From Spirochaetaceae bacterium (GTDB lineage Bacteria; Spirochaetota; Spirochaetia; UBA9216), in assembly GCA_028527945.1 (NCBI GenBank), contig JAQQAK010000293.1, positions 1-21,654 of the forward strand: 21,654 nt of DNA, given 5' to 3'. A program made the position numbers and the translations under genes. Of the stretch, positions 7,574 to 15,012 are shown piece by piece. The notes under the pieces are model-generated. The model saw only the letters and a program-made list of their open reading frames with translations, did not search any database and had not been told where the DNA came from. The stretch's first letter is position 1. Each line of letters opens with the position of its first letter.

Positions 7574-8044
7574 TTATATGATCTTAATCATTGCTGTCTC
7601 GTCACAATGCTCAAGTTTTGGGCACTCAAGACATTCTCTCCAGAGTTTTCTTGGAAAATCATTTTTGTCTCTGGTTTCAAAGCCCTGTTTCGCGAAAAAC
7701 TTAACCTGATAAGTCAGTGTTATAACCTGATTTATCTTTAATCTTTCGGCTTCAGCAACAAGGCTGTTCACAAGGGCCGCGCCAATACCCCTTCCTTGCC
7801 ATACAGGGTGTACAGCAAGGGCGCATATCTCGCAAAGGTCTGTCCATAGTGGAGCAAGAGACCCGCAGGCAATAACCTTGCCGGTCTCTTTATCTTCCGC
7901 GACAAAAAAGGATGTCAGCGACGTAACAATTTTGTATTTGCTTCTTGTGAGCATTAAGCCTTGAGATGCCATTGATGATGTCAGATTATAAATACTGTCT
8001 ACATCATCAGTGTTGGCTCGCCTGAACTCGATATTATTTGTCAT
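7574..8044 (-). CDS. argA: N-acetylglutamate synthase, short GNAT type
   Basis: A 156-residue single-domain GNAT acetyltransferase. It should transfer acetyl from acetyl-CoA to glutamate, the first step of the acetylated arginine route. The acetyl-CoA loop is clear in HPVWQGRGIGAALVNSL (about residues 98-114), after the ICALAV strand. The C-terminal signature PRKLWRECLECPKLEHCDE is typical of short NAGS/ArgA-like proteins. Unlike E. coli ArgA it lacks the amino-acid-kinase domain that binds arginine, so feedback control must work differently or be transcriptional. The start overlaps the last 11 nt of argG and has no obvious ribosome binding site, suggesting translational coupling. It is the last gene of the operon, followed by the terminator. 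Substrate is assigned from operon context plus this signature; another GNAT activity is the alternative. Confidence 0.8.
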   Translation of the reverse strand: MTNNIEFRRANTDDVDSIYNLTSSMASQGLMLTRSKYKIVTSLTSFFVAEDKETGKVIACGSLAPLWTDLCEICALAVHPVWQGRGIGAALVNSLVAEAERLKINQVITLTYQVKFFAKQGFETRDKNDFPRKLWRECLECPKLEHCDETAMIKII

Positions 8045-9308
8045 GGTATGTTGCCGCTGTTGCTTTTATTTCGTCTGCCTGGCCACCAGTGGCATTAATT
8101 CCTTTGTGAACCATTGCTGTTACTCCGGTAGAAAGGCCGTACAGGTTGATAAAGCCGGTTGCGTCATGGTGATCATACGCGCTTTCACCAAAGGATGCCA
8201 AATCTTCAAGATAAATTGAATATGGAGACTTTCTTCCCGCAATAATTACATTACCCTTGTAGAGTACAACTCTTACAGAACCGGTTGTAAACTCTGAAGC
8301 CTTTTCCATATATGCATCAATAGCTTCTCTTACAGGACTAAACCATTTTCCACAGTAAACTAAGTCAGCATATTTCTGGCTCAGGCTGTCTTTCATGCTT
8401 AGTGTGTCATAATCCATTGTAAGCATTTCAAGTTCTCTTACTGCCTTGTAGAGGATTTCTCCAGCCGGGGTTTCATAAACACCACGGCTCTTCATTCCTA
8501 CAACACGAGTTTCTACAAGATCAGATCTTCCTATACCGTTTTCTGCGCCAAGCTTGTTGAGCTCTTTCATTATTTCCATACCGGACATTTTTTTGCCATT
8601 GATGGCAACAGGGAAAGATTTCTCAAAATCTATTGTAATTTCTGTTTCTGTATCCGGAGCCTCTTTGGGAGATTTTGTCAGTTGAAACATTTCATCTTTA
8701 GGTCTGTTCCATGGATCCTCAAGATCTCCGCCCTCATGGCTCATGTGCCAGATGTTCCAGTCTCGCGAGTAGATGTTTTTCTTGCTAATGTTGCCAAGCG
8801 GAACATTATGGGCTTTCGCGTAGTCAATAGCCTGTTCACGAGAGGTTATATTCCAGATTCTCCATGGGGCAATTACCTCAAGGTGAGGGGCAAGCGCTTT
8901 AAATGTAAGTTCAAAACGAACCTGGTCGTTTCCCTTTCCTGTACAGCCGTGACAGATTGCGTCAGCGCCTTCGGCAAGAGCTATTTCAGCAATGTGTTTT
9001 GCCTGAAGTGGTCTTGCTATGGATGTTCCAAGAAGATATTTTCCTTCGTAAGAAGCTCCGGCCCTGATGATTTTAAAAAGGTATTCTTCTGCGAATTCAT
9101 CTTTGATATCTTTTATATAGAGTTTACTTGCACCTGATTTAAGTGCTTTCTCTTCCATTCCGTCCCAGTCTTCATCCTGTCCAACATTTGTACAGCAGCC
9201 GATAATCTCGGCGTTGTTATAGTTTTCTTTTAGCCATGGGATGATGATTGATGTATCCAGTCCTCCAGAGTATGCGAGAACTATTTTTTTGATTTCTTTA
9301 TCTGCCAT
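8034..9308 (-). CDS. argG: Argininosuccinate synthase
   Basis: A 424-residue cytoplasmic enzyme that joins citrulline and aspartate with ATP to make argininosuccinate. The N-terminal PP-loop LAYSGGLDTS (11-20) binds ATP. Further family blocks are GTSIARPLQAK, CHGCTGKGNDQVRFE, GIGRSDLVETRVVGMKSRGV and GRKSPYSIY near the C-terminus. Length is close to the usual 400-445. The ATG shares its A with the last base of the argD stop (TAATG), and GGAGG lies about 8 nt upstream, so translation is coupled to argD. argH, the next enzyme, is not in this window. Confidence 0.95.
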   Translation of the reverse strand: MADKEIKKIVLAYSGGLDTSIIIPWLKENYNNAEIIGCCTNVGQDEDWDGMEEKALKSGASKLYIKDIKDEFAEEYLFKIIRAGASYEGKYLLGTSIARPLQAKHIAEIALAEGADAICHGCTGKGNDQVRFELTFKALAPHLEVIAPWRIWNITSREQAIDYAKAHNVPLGNISKKNIYSRDWNIWHMSHEGGDLEDPWNRPKDEMFQLTKSPKEAPDTETEITIDFEKSFPVAINGKKMSGMEIMKELNKLGAENGIGRSDLVETRVVGMKSRGVYETPAGEILYKAVRELEMLTMDYDTLSMKDSLSQKYADLVYCGKWFSPVREAIDAYMEKASEFTTGSVRVVLYKGNVIIAGRKSPYSIYLEDLASFGESAYDHHDATGFINLYGLSTGVTAMVHKGINATGGQADEIKATAATYHDK

Positions 9309-10531
9309 TATAATGCCTCCAATATGACGTTAATAATTTCTATGCCTTTGTCTATTTCCTTCTCTGTTATTACCAGAGGAGGAGCAATTCTTAGTATATT
9401 TTTACCAGAGCGCAATAACAGAAGGCCATTTTCTTTTGCTTCTTCTATTATTTTGCCTGCCAGTTTTGTTCCCTCTTCATCAGCAGTTCCAACCTCAAGC
9501 CCTCGCAGGAGCCCCAGTCCTTTGACCTGCTTCGCGGCGGGATGCTTGTCTACAAGCTCCTGAAGTTTTACTCCAATGTATTCACCCTTTTTCTGAACAT
9601 CAGTCAGGAATGTTGGTGTAAAGATTATATCAAGGACCTTGTTAGCGACTGCACAAGTTACTGGGCCGCCTCCGAACGTTGTTCCATGCTCTCCGGGGTG
9701 AATAAGCTTGTTCACCTTTTCAGGTATAAGGGTTGCTGAAAGGGGTAGGCCGCCCGCGAGTGGTTTTGAAAGGGTTATAATATCCGGCTCAAGCCCCACA
9801 ACTGATGAGGCGTATGGAAAGCCGCTTCTGCCTATACCCGTCTGAACCTCATCCGCAATCAGGATTACATCAAGTTTCTTGCAGAGGTTGTTCAGCTTTT
9901 TGGCAAAGCCTGCTTTCATTACATCAAGCCCGCCTTCTCCCTGTACTGGTTCGACTATAACTGCCGCGAAGTCTTCTGTAAGCATGTTTTCAAGCTCTGC
10001 TTCGTTATTGTATTCACAAAACTCAACACCCGGCATGAGGGGGGCAAAGGGAGCCTGATACTTTTCTGTAGGAGTACAGCTTAGGGCTCCCATCGTCCGT
10101 CCGTGAAAGGCGTTTTTAAACGCGAGTATTTTATGCTTTCCTTCGCCCTTTGTTCTTTGTGAGTAGAGGCGGGCATATTTCAGCGCCGCTTCGTTTGCCT
10201 CAGAGCCGCTGTTTCCGAAGTGAACAGCATCAAAGTTTCCGCTTGATGTAAGCTTGAAACCAAGCTCCAGTGTCGGCTCTGTTGTGTAGAGGTTTGACAC
10301 ATGTATCAGCTTCTTCATCTGTTCTGAAGCTGTTTCCGCAAGATCCTCTCTGCCGTAACCCAGAGCGTTTACCGCGATGCCGCTTCCAAAGTCCAGGAAT
10401 GCCTTTCCTGATTTATCCCAAATGTAACAGCCCTTTCCATATTCAAGAATATGGAAGGGAATCGTGTAATTATTGGGAAATGGCACATCATATGCCAATG
10501 TTGTTACTTCATATTTATCAAGGTGTTCCAT
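9308..10531 (-). CDS. argD: Acetylornithine aminotransferase
   Basis: A 407-residue PLP-dependent class III aminotransferase that converts N-acetylglutamate semialdehyde plus glutamate to N-acetylornithine. Visible elements are FLDFGSGIAVNALGYG (46-60), the PLP-phosphate site HFGNSGSEANEAALK (104-118), FHGRTMGAL (142-150), the PLP-ring aspartate in IADEVQTGIGRSG (D227) and the Schiff-base lysine in LSKPLAGGLP (K256). Length is typical. The ATG has AAGGA about 7 nt upstream and begins 9 nt after the argB stop. Other class III aminotransferases (ornithine, GABA) share the fold; the position between argB and argG settles the assignment. Confidence 0.94.
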   Translation of the reverse strand: MEHLDKYEVTTLAYDVPFPNNYTIPFHILEYGKGCYIWDKSGKAFLDFGSGIAVNALGYGREDLAETASEQMKKLIHVSNLYTTEPTLELGFKLTSSGNFDAVHFGNSGSEANEAALKYARLYSQRTKGEGKHKILAFKNAFHGRTMGALSCTPTEKYQAPFAPLMPGVEFCEYNNEAELENMLTEDFAAVIVEPVQGEGGLDVMKAGFAKKLNNLCKKLDVILIADEVQTGIGRSGFPYASSVVGLEPDIITLSKPLAGGLPLSATLIPEKVNKLIHPGEHGTTFGGGPVTCAVANKVLDIIFTPTFLTDVQKKGEYIGVKLQELVDKHPAAKQVKGLGLLRGLEVGTADEEGTKLAGKIIEEAKENGLLLLRSGKNILRIAPPLVITEKEIDKGIEIINVILEAL

Positions 10532-10540
10532 TTTATTTCC

Positions 10541-11305
10541 TTATTTATTGTATATTTTTGTTCCGGAGCTTCCTTCAAGGAGCCTTGAAAGATCCCCACT
10601 CTTGTTGTATCCGCCTATTATTACACTCTCAAGCCCGGCTCTAAGCGCTTCGACGGAAGACTCCACCTTTGGAATCATTCCGCCAGAGATGACCCCGGCA
10701 TCTGTTTCTTCCTTTATCTCGGAAGGTGTGAGGCTTTTTATTACCTCGTCGTTTTTTAGAATTCCGGGGATGTCTGATATAAAGATCAGATTATCTACCG
10801 GAATGGATTTTGCAACCGCGAGGGCCGCGTCATCCGCGTTTATATTGAGGGCGGTTCCCTCGTCATCCATTGACACAGAGGAAATTACAGGTAAGTATCC
10901 GGCACTTGAAATAGTTTTTAAAAGCCCGGGATCAGCGGCCGTAATTTCTCCCGTCCTGCTGTCTGGCGCTGCGGGTTTTCCTGTGAATGTTTTTCCATCA
11001 ACACCGCTTATTCCAACGGCATTCAGGCCGCGGGATGAAAAAAGCCTTACTATATATTTGTTCATCTTTCCACCAAGGACCATATCAACTACATCCATTT
11101 CTTCCGGCGAGGTCTTACGCTTGCCGTTTTCAAAGACAGCTTTTAGTCCGAATATCTCAGATATTCGGGTTACTTCAGCGCCTCCGCCGTGAACGAAATA
11201 AAAGCTGCAGTCGTTCTGCATTTGTGCCATCTCAAGGGCAAGGGCTTTTAGGGCTGCTTCATCAGATGCTGCACGCCCGCCAATCTTTATAAGAACTTTC
11301 TTCAT
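10541..11305 (-). CDS. argB: Acetylglutamate kinase
   Basis: A 254-residue amino-acid kinase that phosphorylates N-acetylglutamate with ATP. Family blocks are VLIKIGGRA (4-12), the glycine-rich FVHGGGAEV (38-46), GLNAVGISGVDG, the segment ALNINADDAALAVA, and near the C-terminus GGMIPKVESSVEALRAG. The length and the absence of the extra N-terminal helix found in arginine-inhibited hexameric kinases match the E. coli-like, arginine-insensitive form (inference). The ATG directly abuts the argC stop (TAAATG), with GGAG 9 nt upstream inside argC. Base composition is clearly richer in G+C than in genes outside the operon. Confidence 0.95.
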   Translation of the reverse strand: MKKVLIKIGGRAASDEAALKALALEMAQMQNDCSFYFVHGGGAEVTRISEIFGLKAVFENGKRKTSPEEMDVVDMVLGGKMNKYIVRLFSSRGLNAVGISGVDGKTFTGKPAAPDSRTGEITAADPGLLKTISSAGYLPVISSVSMDDEGTALNINADDAALAVAKSIPVDNLIFISDIPGILKNDEVIKSLTPSEIKEETDAGVISGGMIPKVESSVEALRAGLESVIIGGYNKSGDLSRLLEGSSGTKIYNK

Positions 11306-12373
11306 TTATAGCTCTCCGTAAACTCTGAGTCCGGCGGTTTCTTTAAATCCAAATCGTATGTTCATGTTCTGGACAGCCTGTCCGGACGCGCCCTTTACAA
11401 GGTTGTCAATAACGGAGAATAGCATAAGGCTTCGGCCTTCTATCTTCCAGCCTATGCGGCATGAGTTTGAGCCCCAGACATCCCTTGTCTGCGGCAGTCT
11501 TCCGCTGTCCCACGCTACAAAGGATGAGTCTTCATAATATTTTGTATAGAGTTTATCAAGCGCCTCATCGCTGAGCCTTGATGCTGTCTCTTCTGGAATA
11601 TCAATAATGGTGGTAATTTCCATACCGCGCTTTAGCGGAACAAGGTGAGGTGTAAAAAAGAGGTTTACATCTCCGTTCCTGCCTGCAGATTTTAGTGCTA
11701 TATCAAGTTCCTTCTTTATTTCAGGCTGATGCCGGTGGCTCTTTGCAGGAGCATAGGCTCCGCAGTTTTCAGTTCGCTCAACAAAGAGGTTGTTAAATAC
11801 GGCCTTCTTTCCAGCGCCTGACACTCCTGATAGGGCATTTACAACAATCTTTCCGTCAACTCCAAATTCTTTTAACACCGGAATAAGTGGAAGCATTGTA
11901 GCTGTAGGATAACATCCAGGGTTGGAAATAAGGTTAGCAGTCTTTATTTCATCGTGGTAGATCTCACATAGTCCGTAAACGGCCTTGTTAAGAAGATCTT
12001 GTCTCTCGGGAGGTTGCCCATAGGCCTTTTCAAAGATGAGCGGATCCTTTATTCGAAAGTCTGCTGATAAATCAATTACAACAGATTTCTCAAAAAATGG
12101 AGCGCAAATCTTTGCTGATTCAAGATGAGGAAGCGCTGCAAATGTTACTTCCGGCTGCATTTCCGCAGCCTCGGCTACACTTAAAAGTTCTCCTCCAGTA
12201 AGTTTTGTTTTATTTTTGACGGCTGTATACACCCCCGGATCAATTTCCTTGATGCTTTTCCCTGCTCTGGATGATGAAACTGCAATTATCTCGTCAATCT
12301 CCGGATGCTCCGATAAAAGACGAAGAAGAATCATTCCTGTATATCCTGTCGCTCCAAGTATTGCTGCTTTCAT
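11306..12373 (-). CDS. argC: N-acetyl-gamma-glutamyl-phosphate reductase
   Basis: A 355-residue NADPH-dependent dehydrogenase that reduces acetylglutamyl phosphate to the semialdehyde. The N-terminal nucleotide-binding GATGYTGMILLRLL (7-20) and the active-site cysteine in SNPGCYPTATMLPL (C154) are clear, as is the partner histidine region KSHRHQPEI (about 211-219). Length matches the common 340-350-residue type. The ATG overlaps the argR stop by 4 nt (ATGA), with AGGGG about 8 nt upstream, so expression follows argR closely. Confidence 0.95.
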   Translation of the reverse strand: MKAAILGATGYTGMILLRLLSEHPEIDEIIAVSSSRAGKSIKEIDPGVYTAVKNKTKLTGGELLSVAEAAEMQPEVTFAALPHLESAKICAPFFEKSVVIDLSADFRIKDPLIFEKAYGQPPERQDLLNKAVYGLCEIYHDEIKTANLISNPGCYPTATMLPLIPVLKEFGVDGKIVVNALSGVSGAGKKAVFNNLFVERTENCGAYAPAKSHRHQPEIKKELDIALKSAGRNGDVNLFFTPHLVPLKRGMEITTIIDIPEETASRLSDEALDKLYTKYYEDSSFVAWDSGRLPQTRDVWGSNSCRIGWKIEGRSLMLFSVIDNLVKGASGQAVQNMNIRFGFKETAGLRVYGEL

Positions 12374-12831
12374 TTTAATCCCCTGAAAAAGTTTTCTATA
12401 TCGCTGTGTTTTGCGTCTTCAGCCAAGACTATAAATATTGTGTCATCTCCGGCAACTGTTCCAAGTATTCCGGGAATGTTTACATTGTCAATAGCGGATG
12501 CTACAGAATTAGCATGACCGGCAATAGTTTTAATAACACTTATATTCCCTGAAGAAACTATTGATAAAAATCCTCGTTTAAGATCATTTAAAAATACTGT
12601 CGAAACCACATTCTGCTGAATAGTTTTACTATACCCAGGAATGCTGTATGTATAACCATCGGCTCCATCGCTTATTTTAGCCACTTTCAGCTGTTTCAGA
12701 TCTCTTGATAAGGTTGCTTGCGTAACATCGCAACCCTTTTTTAAAAGTTCTGACAGAAGCTGTTCCTGACTTCTTATTCTGTTTTCGTGGATAATTTCTT
12801 TTATAGTTTCCATCCGTTCTATTTTATCCAT
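12370..12831 (-). CDS. argR: Arginine repressor
   Basis: A 153-residue DNA-binding regulator. The N-terminal winged helix has the signature SQEQLLSELLKKGCDVTQATLSRDLKQL, the recognition-helix part being TQATLSRDLKQLKV. The C-terminal oligomerisation and arginine-binding domain has GHANSVASAIDNVNIPGILG and GDDTIF. The frame is open to an ATG at 12900 (23 residues more), but that start lies inside the -35 box of the promoter at 12872-12900 and its extension resembles nothing in the family. The ATG at 12829-12831 gives the usual length and has AGGA about 8 nt upstream. As first gene of the operon it should repress its own transcription when arginine is abundant. Confidence 0.93.
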   Translation of the reverse strand: MDKIERMETIKEIIHENRIRSQEQLLSELLKKGCDVTQATLSRDLKQLKVAKISDGADGYTYSIPGYSKTIQQNVVSTVFLNDLKRGFLSIVSSGNISVIKTIAGHANSVASAIDNVNIPGILGTVAGDDTIFIVLAEDAKHSDIENFFRGLK

Positions 12832-12842
12832 AACTAAATCCT

Positions 12843-12860
12843 GGTGTATAAATATACTGA
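12843..12860 (-). promoter_or_regulatory. ARG box 1 (ArgR operator)
   Basis: The core at 12845-12858 reads TGTAT-AAAT-ATACT, matching the ARG-box pattern TGNAT-N4-ATNCA at all but the last base. It lies just downstream of the predicted transcript start. Its centre is exactly 21 bp, two helical turns, from that of ARG box 2, the spacing of paired boxes in E. coli arg operators. Confidence 0.7.
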
Positions 12861-12863
12861 AAG

Positions 12864-12881
12864 ATTGCATAAATATACAGT
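12864..12881 (-). promoter_or_regulatory. ARG box 2 (ArgR operator) over the -10 hexamer
   Basis: The core at 12866-12879 reads TGCAT-AAAT-ATACA and fits TGNAT-N4-ATNCA exactly. It contains the -10 hexamer of the arg promoter (12872-12877), so bound ArgR would exclude RNA polymerase. Confidence 0.75.
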
Positions 12882-12900
12882 TGGTCTCTAAATATTTCAA
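12872..12900 (-). promoter_or_regulatory. Promoter of the argRCBDGA operon
   Basis: On the minus strand, TTGAAA (12895-12900) is followed after exactly 17 nt by TATATT (12872-12877), each matching 5 of 6 consensus bases. The transcript should start near 12865, giving a leader of about 34 nt with the argR ribosome binding site. No internal promoter was seen in the operon, whose genes overlap or lie within 10 nt of each other. Confidence 0.7.
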
Positions 12901-12996
12901 TAGCTTTTATAATAATTTTGTTAAAATATGCATATATTTTTAACTCATAATATAGGAAATAAGTGACTTTTAGAAAAACTAATCATATTTTTTTGT

Positions 12997-13025
12997 TTTT
13001 CAAAATTTTTTTAATTTGCTATATT
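12997..13025 (+). promoter_or_regulatory. Weak candidate promoter for the 13089 gene
   Basis: TTTTCA (12997-13002) is followed after 17 nt by TATATT (13020-13025). The region is so AT-rich that chance matches are common. A second option is TATAAA further downstream, nearer the gene. Confidence 0.3.
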
Positions 13026-13088
13026 TATTCAACCTCAAAAAAGAGTTATTATAAAAATATATTTTCAAAATTTCAGGAGGAAAAATCT

Positions 13089-13676
13089 ATGTCTACAATG
13101 TGTTATGATCTTATGACAAAAAACGATCGCGAAGTTATTACAAAAAGGGAAAGAGGAATTATGACCAAGAAAGATTGGGCTATTATTTCTAGCAGAGTTA
13201 AGGCCGTTTTCAACATGGGTGTTGAAAAAGCGAAATGGCTGGATAATTGTGAGGTTGGAAGATTCATCGCAGCTATTCCATTTTTGGCAGGTTGTGATAA
13301 ACCTTTTCAAACTGCCTTTTCTCATTTGTGTATTTATGTAATGTCCATAGATGAGTCAACTAAAGAGGTCTATTTTCATTCAAGAGAAGATGATGCAGAT
13401 CTTTATTTAAGGCTTGCTCCAATAAGTGATTTTATTGGTGGGAACCAAAAAGTTATTAGTTGTTGTATGGATCTACTTGCTCTTAATATGGTTTCAAACT
13501 ATAAGAATGATCAGGCCGCAGATAAATCTATTGGTAAATATAATCCTCTTAATGATGGTGATTGGAATTATGATGAACTTGCTGAAAAGCTTAAGGCATC
13601 CATAAATAAAAATATAACCCCTGAAGTCCGTGCTGTATACGATATTGAAGATTCGGTTAGAGGGTTATGGATGTAG
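13089..13676 (+). CDS. Unrecognised cytoplasmic protein paired with a LuxR-type regulator
   Basis: A 195-residue protein that I do not recognise. The ATG at 13089 has a perfect AGGAGG at 13075-13080 with 8-nt spacing. The frame is open further upstream to a GTG at 12963, but those 42 residues are encoded by very AT-rich spacer and lie before the ribosome binding site, so they are excluded. The N-terminus is lysine-rich and charged (MTKNDREVITKRERGIMTKK). The middle, about residues 48-90, is more hydrophobic (VGRFIAAIPFLAGCDKP, SHLCIYVMSI). The C-terminal third is acidic and helical. There is no signal peptide or clear membrane helix. It ends 15 nt before the membrane LuxR-type gene and is almost certainly co-transcribed with it, so a role in that regulator's signalling is a reasonable guess, not shown. 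Confidence 0.75.
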   Translation: MSTMCYDLMTKNDREVITKRERGIMTKKDWAIISSRVKAVFNMGVEKAKWLDNCEVGRFIAAIPFLAGCDKPFQTAFSHLCIYVMSIDESTKEVYFHSREDDADLYLRLAPISDFIGGNQKVISCCMDLLALNMVSNYKNDQAADKSIGKYNPLNDGDWNYDELAEKLKASINKNITPEVRAVYDIEDSVRGLWM

Positions 13677-13691
13677 AAATAGGAGGGATCG

Positions 13692-14510
13692 TTGGGTAAA
13701 TATTTAGAAACTGTGCAGAAAAGGGTTGGGCTTCTTATAAGTGTAATTGATATTTTTGTTGTTATTGTAAATTTTATTAATTACAATAGTAAGTTTGGGA
13801 CTATATCAGCATTGAAAAATCCATATGTGTGGTTTGTTTTTTTACTTGGTATTCCTTTCTTTTTTAGCGTTTTTCATGAGAATAGATGGTTTAAACTTTT
13901 ACAGGTTACAGCTTTTTTTCTTATGGGAATAGCTAATCTTATTACAGGTTATAAAGAATTTTATGGGCCAGCCTTGTTTTTAGTAGGCTGGCTTGTTGCT
14001 CGCCAATATGGATTTATGGAAGAGCATAGAAATTTGAAATCAGCAATATTAATGCTTATTATTATTACAACCTCTCAGATATCAGCATTTCTTTATACTG
14101 ATGATGGTGTTATGGCGGGATTTTCATCACTTTGGTTTACTCTTTTTCTTGTTATAATGCTTCTTATTGTATGGGGAGATACTTTAAGGCGGCAGGAAGA
14201 GTTAAAAAAGGAGAATTTTACCTTAAAAACAGATTATAATGCCATAAAGGATAAGCTTGAAGAGATTAATGAAACAAAAGCTCCATATGATCTTAAAGGA
14301 TTAGGAATAACTCCAGCTGAAGAACGTGTTATTAAGATTCTTACCATATATAAGGCAAGTAACCGAGAAATTGCAGAAAGGCTTAACCTTGCAGAATCTA
14401 CAGTTAAACTGCACTTATATAATGTTTTTAATAAAATGGGCGTTGACAGCCGCTTTGATATTATAGATTTGTGCCAATATAATTATACAAAAGTCTTAAA
14501 AGATGAATAA
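13692..14510 (+). CDS. Membrane-anchored LuxR-type transcriptional regulator
   Basis: A 272-residue protein with about six hydrophobic helices in the first 162 residues (roughly 13-30, 46-62, 69-87, 93-106, 117-135 and 143-162). A charged linker likely to form a coiled coil follows (165-195), then a C-terminal LuxR/GerE helix-turn-helix (205-262). The HTH has the family pattern LGITPAEERVIKIL and a recognition helix in NLAESTVKLHLYNVFNKMG, so it should bind DNA while tethered to the membrane. There is no receiver or PAS domain, so the input probably acts through the membrane part. The start is TTG at 13692 with AGGAGG ending 5 nt upstream. It is co-transcribed with the unknown gene before it. 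The target genes are unknown. Confidence 0.85.
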   Translation: MGKYLETVQKRVGLLISVIDIFVVIVNFINYNSKFGTISALKNPYVWFVFLLGIPFFFSVFHENRWFKLLQVTAFFLMGIANLITGYKEFYGPALFLVGWLVARQYGFMEEHRNLKSAILMLIIITTSQISAFLYTDDGVMAGFSSLWFTLFLVIMLLIVWGDTLRRQEELKKENFTLKTDYNAIKDKLEEINETKAPYDLKGLGITPAEERVIKILTIYKASNREIAERLNLAESTVKLHLYNVFNKMGVDSRFDIIDLCQYNYTKVLKDE

Positions 14511-14529
14511 AATAGAGGTTTATAATAAT

Positions 14530-14565
14530 TATTTTTTCTTAAGCAGCAATGAGTAAGAAAAAATA
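14530..14565. terminator. AT-rich hairpin between convergent genes
   Basis: A perfect 12-bp inverted repeat (TATTTTTTCTTA at 14530-14541 with TAAGAAAAAATA at 14554-14565) with a 12-nt loop lies between the converging LuxR-type and arsC genes. The stem is nearly all A-T, so it is a weak intrinsic terminator at best, usable in both directions. Confidence 0.4.
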
Positions 14566-14577
14566 TTTATTATGTTT

Positions 14578-15012
14578 CTATTTATCAAGATTTTCAGGAA
14601 GTCCCTCAACCCAGTTTTTTATCTCATCTCTTACTCTTCTATAATGACTTAACTCTTCTTCTAAAGTTTTCGCATCTTTTGCGAGAGCAGGGGGATCATC
14701 AAAGCCCACATGTATTCTTGTTGTTTTTCCAGGAAAAAATGGGCAGGTTTCATTTGCGTGTCCGCAGACAGTTACAACATAGTCAAACTTCATATTTGAA
14801 TTGATAAAATCTTTTACATTTTTGCTTTCATGATCAGATATATCAACTCCGGCTTCTTTCATAACTTGTACTGCCTTAGGGTTAAGACCATGTGTTTCAA
14901 TGCCTGCAGAATAAGCATCAAACATATCTCCTTTTAACTCTCGCGCAAGACCTTCAGCCATCTGACTTCGGCATGAGTTTCCTGTACAAAGAAAAAGTAT
15001 TGTGTTTTTCAT
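14578..15012 (-). CDS. arsC: Arsenate reductase, thioredoxin-coupled (LMW phosphatase fold)
   Basis: A 144-residue protein of the low-molecular-weight protein tyrosine phosphatase fold. The phosphate loop CTGNSCRS (C9, C14, R15) is followed by VCGHANETCP, placing C83 and C90 where the B. subtilis-type ArsC has its second and third redox cysteines. The full cysteine relay of thioredoxin-dependent arsenate reductases is therefore present. The downstream block HVGFDDPPALAKD also fits. It should reduce arsenate to arsenite in the cytoplasm. No arsR, arsenite exporter or thioredoxin gene is adjacent. There is no clear ribosome binding site before the ATG. It lies 175 nt downstream of the TRAP operon and probably has its own promoter. 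Confidence 0.88.
   Translation of the reverse strand: MKNTILFLCTGNSCRSQMAEGLARELKGDMFDAYSAGIETHGLNPKAVQVMKEAGVDISDHESKNVKDFINSNMKFDYVVTVCGHANETCPFFPGKTTRIHVGFDDPPALAKDAKTLEEELSHYRRVRDEIKNWVEGLPENLDK

Noticed and set aside
8682..9137. Plus-strand open frame of 151 codons opposite argG
   Set aside because: It is a shadow of argG, with no start signal and no protein-like pattern.
10473..11192. Plus-strand open frame of 239 codons opposite argB and argD
   Set aside because: It lies wholly antisense to two clear enzyme genes in the most G+C-rich part of the window, where opposite-strand stops are rare. It has low-complexity Ser/Pro/Ile content and no ribosome binding site.
12832..12900. N-terminal extension of ArgR from an ATG at 12900
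   Set aside because: The codon lies in the promoter -35, and the 23 extra residues overlap both ARG boxes and resemble no ArgR. The ATG at 12831 gives normal length and a ribosome binding site.
12928..12942. Third ARG-like site around ATGCATATAT
   Set aside because: Only one half-site fits; the other half is plain T-rich sequence and the spacing to the pair is wrong.
12963..13088. 42-codon upstream extension of the unknown protein from a GTG at 12963
   Set aside because: The strong AGGAGG at 13075-13080 serves the ATG at 13089, and the extension is encoded by homopolymer-rich AT spacer.
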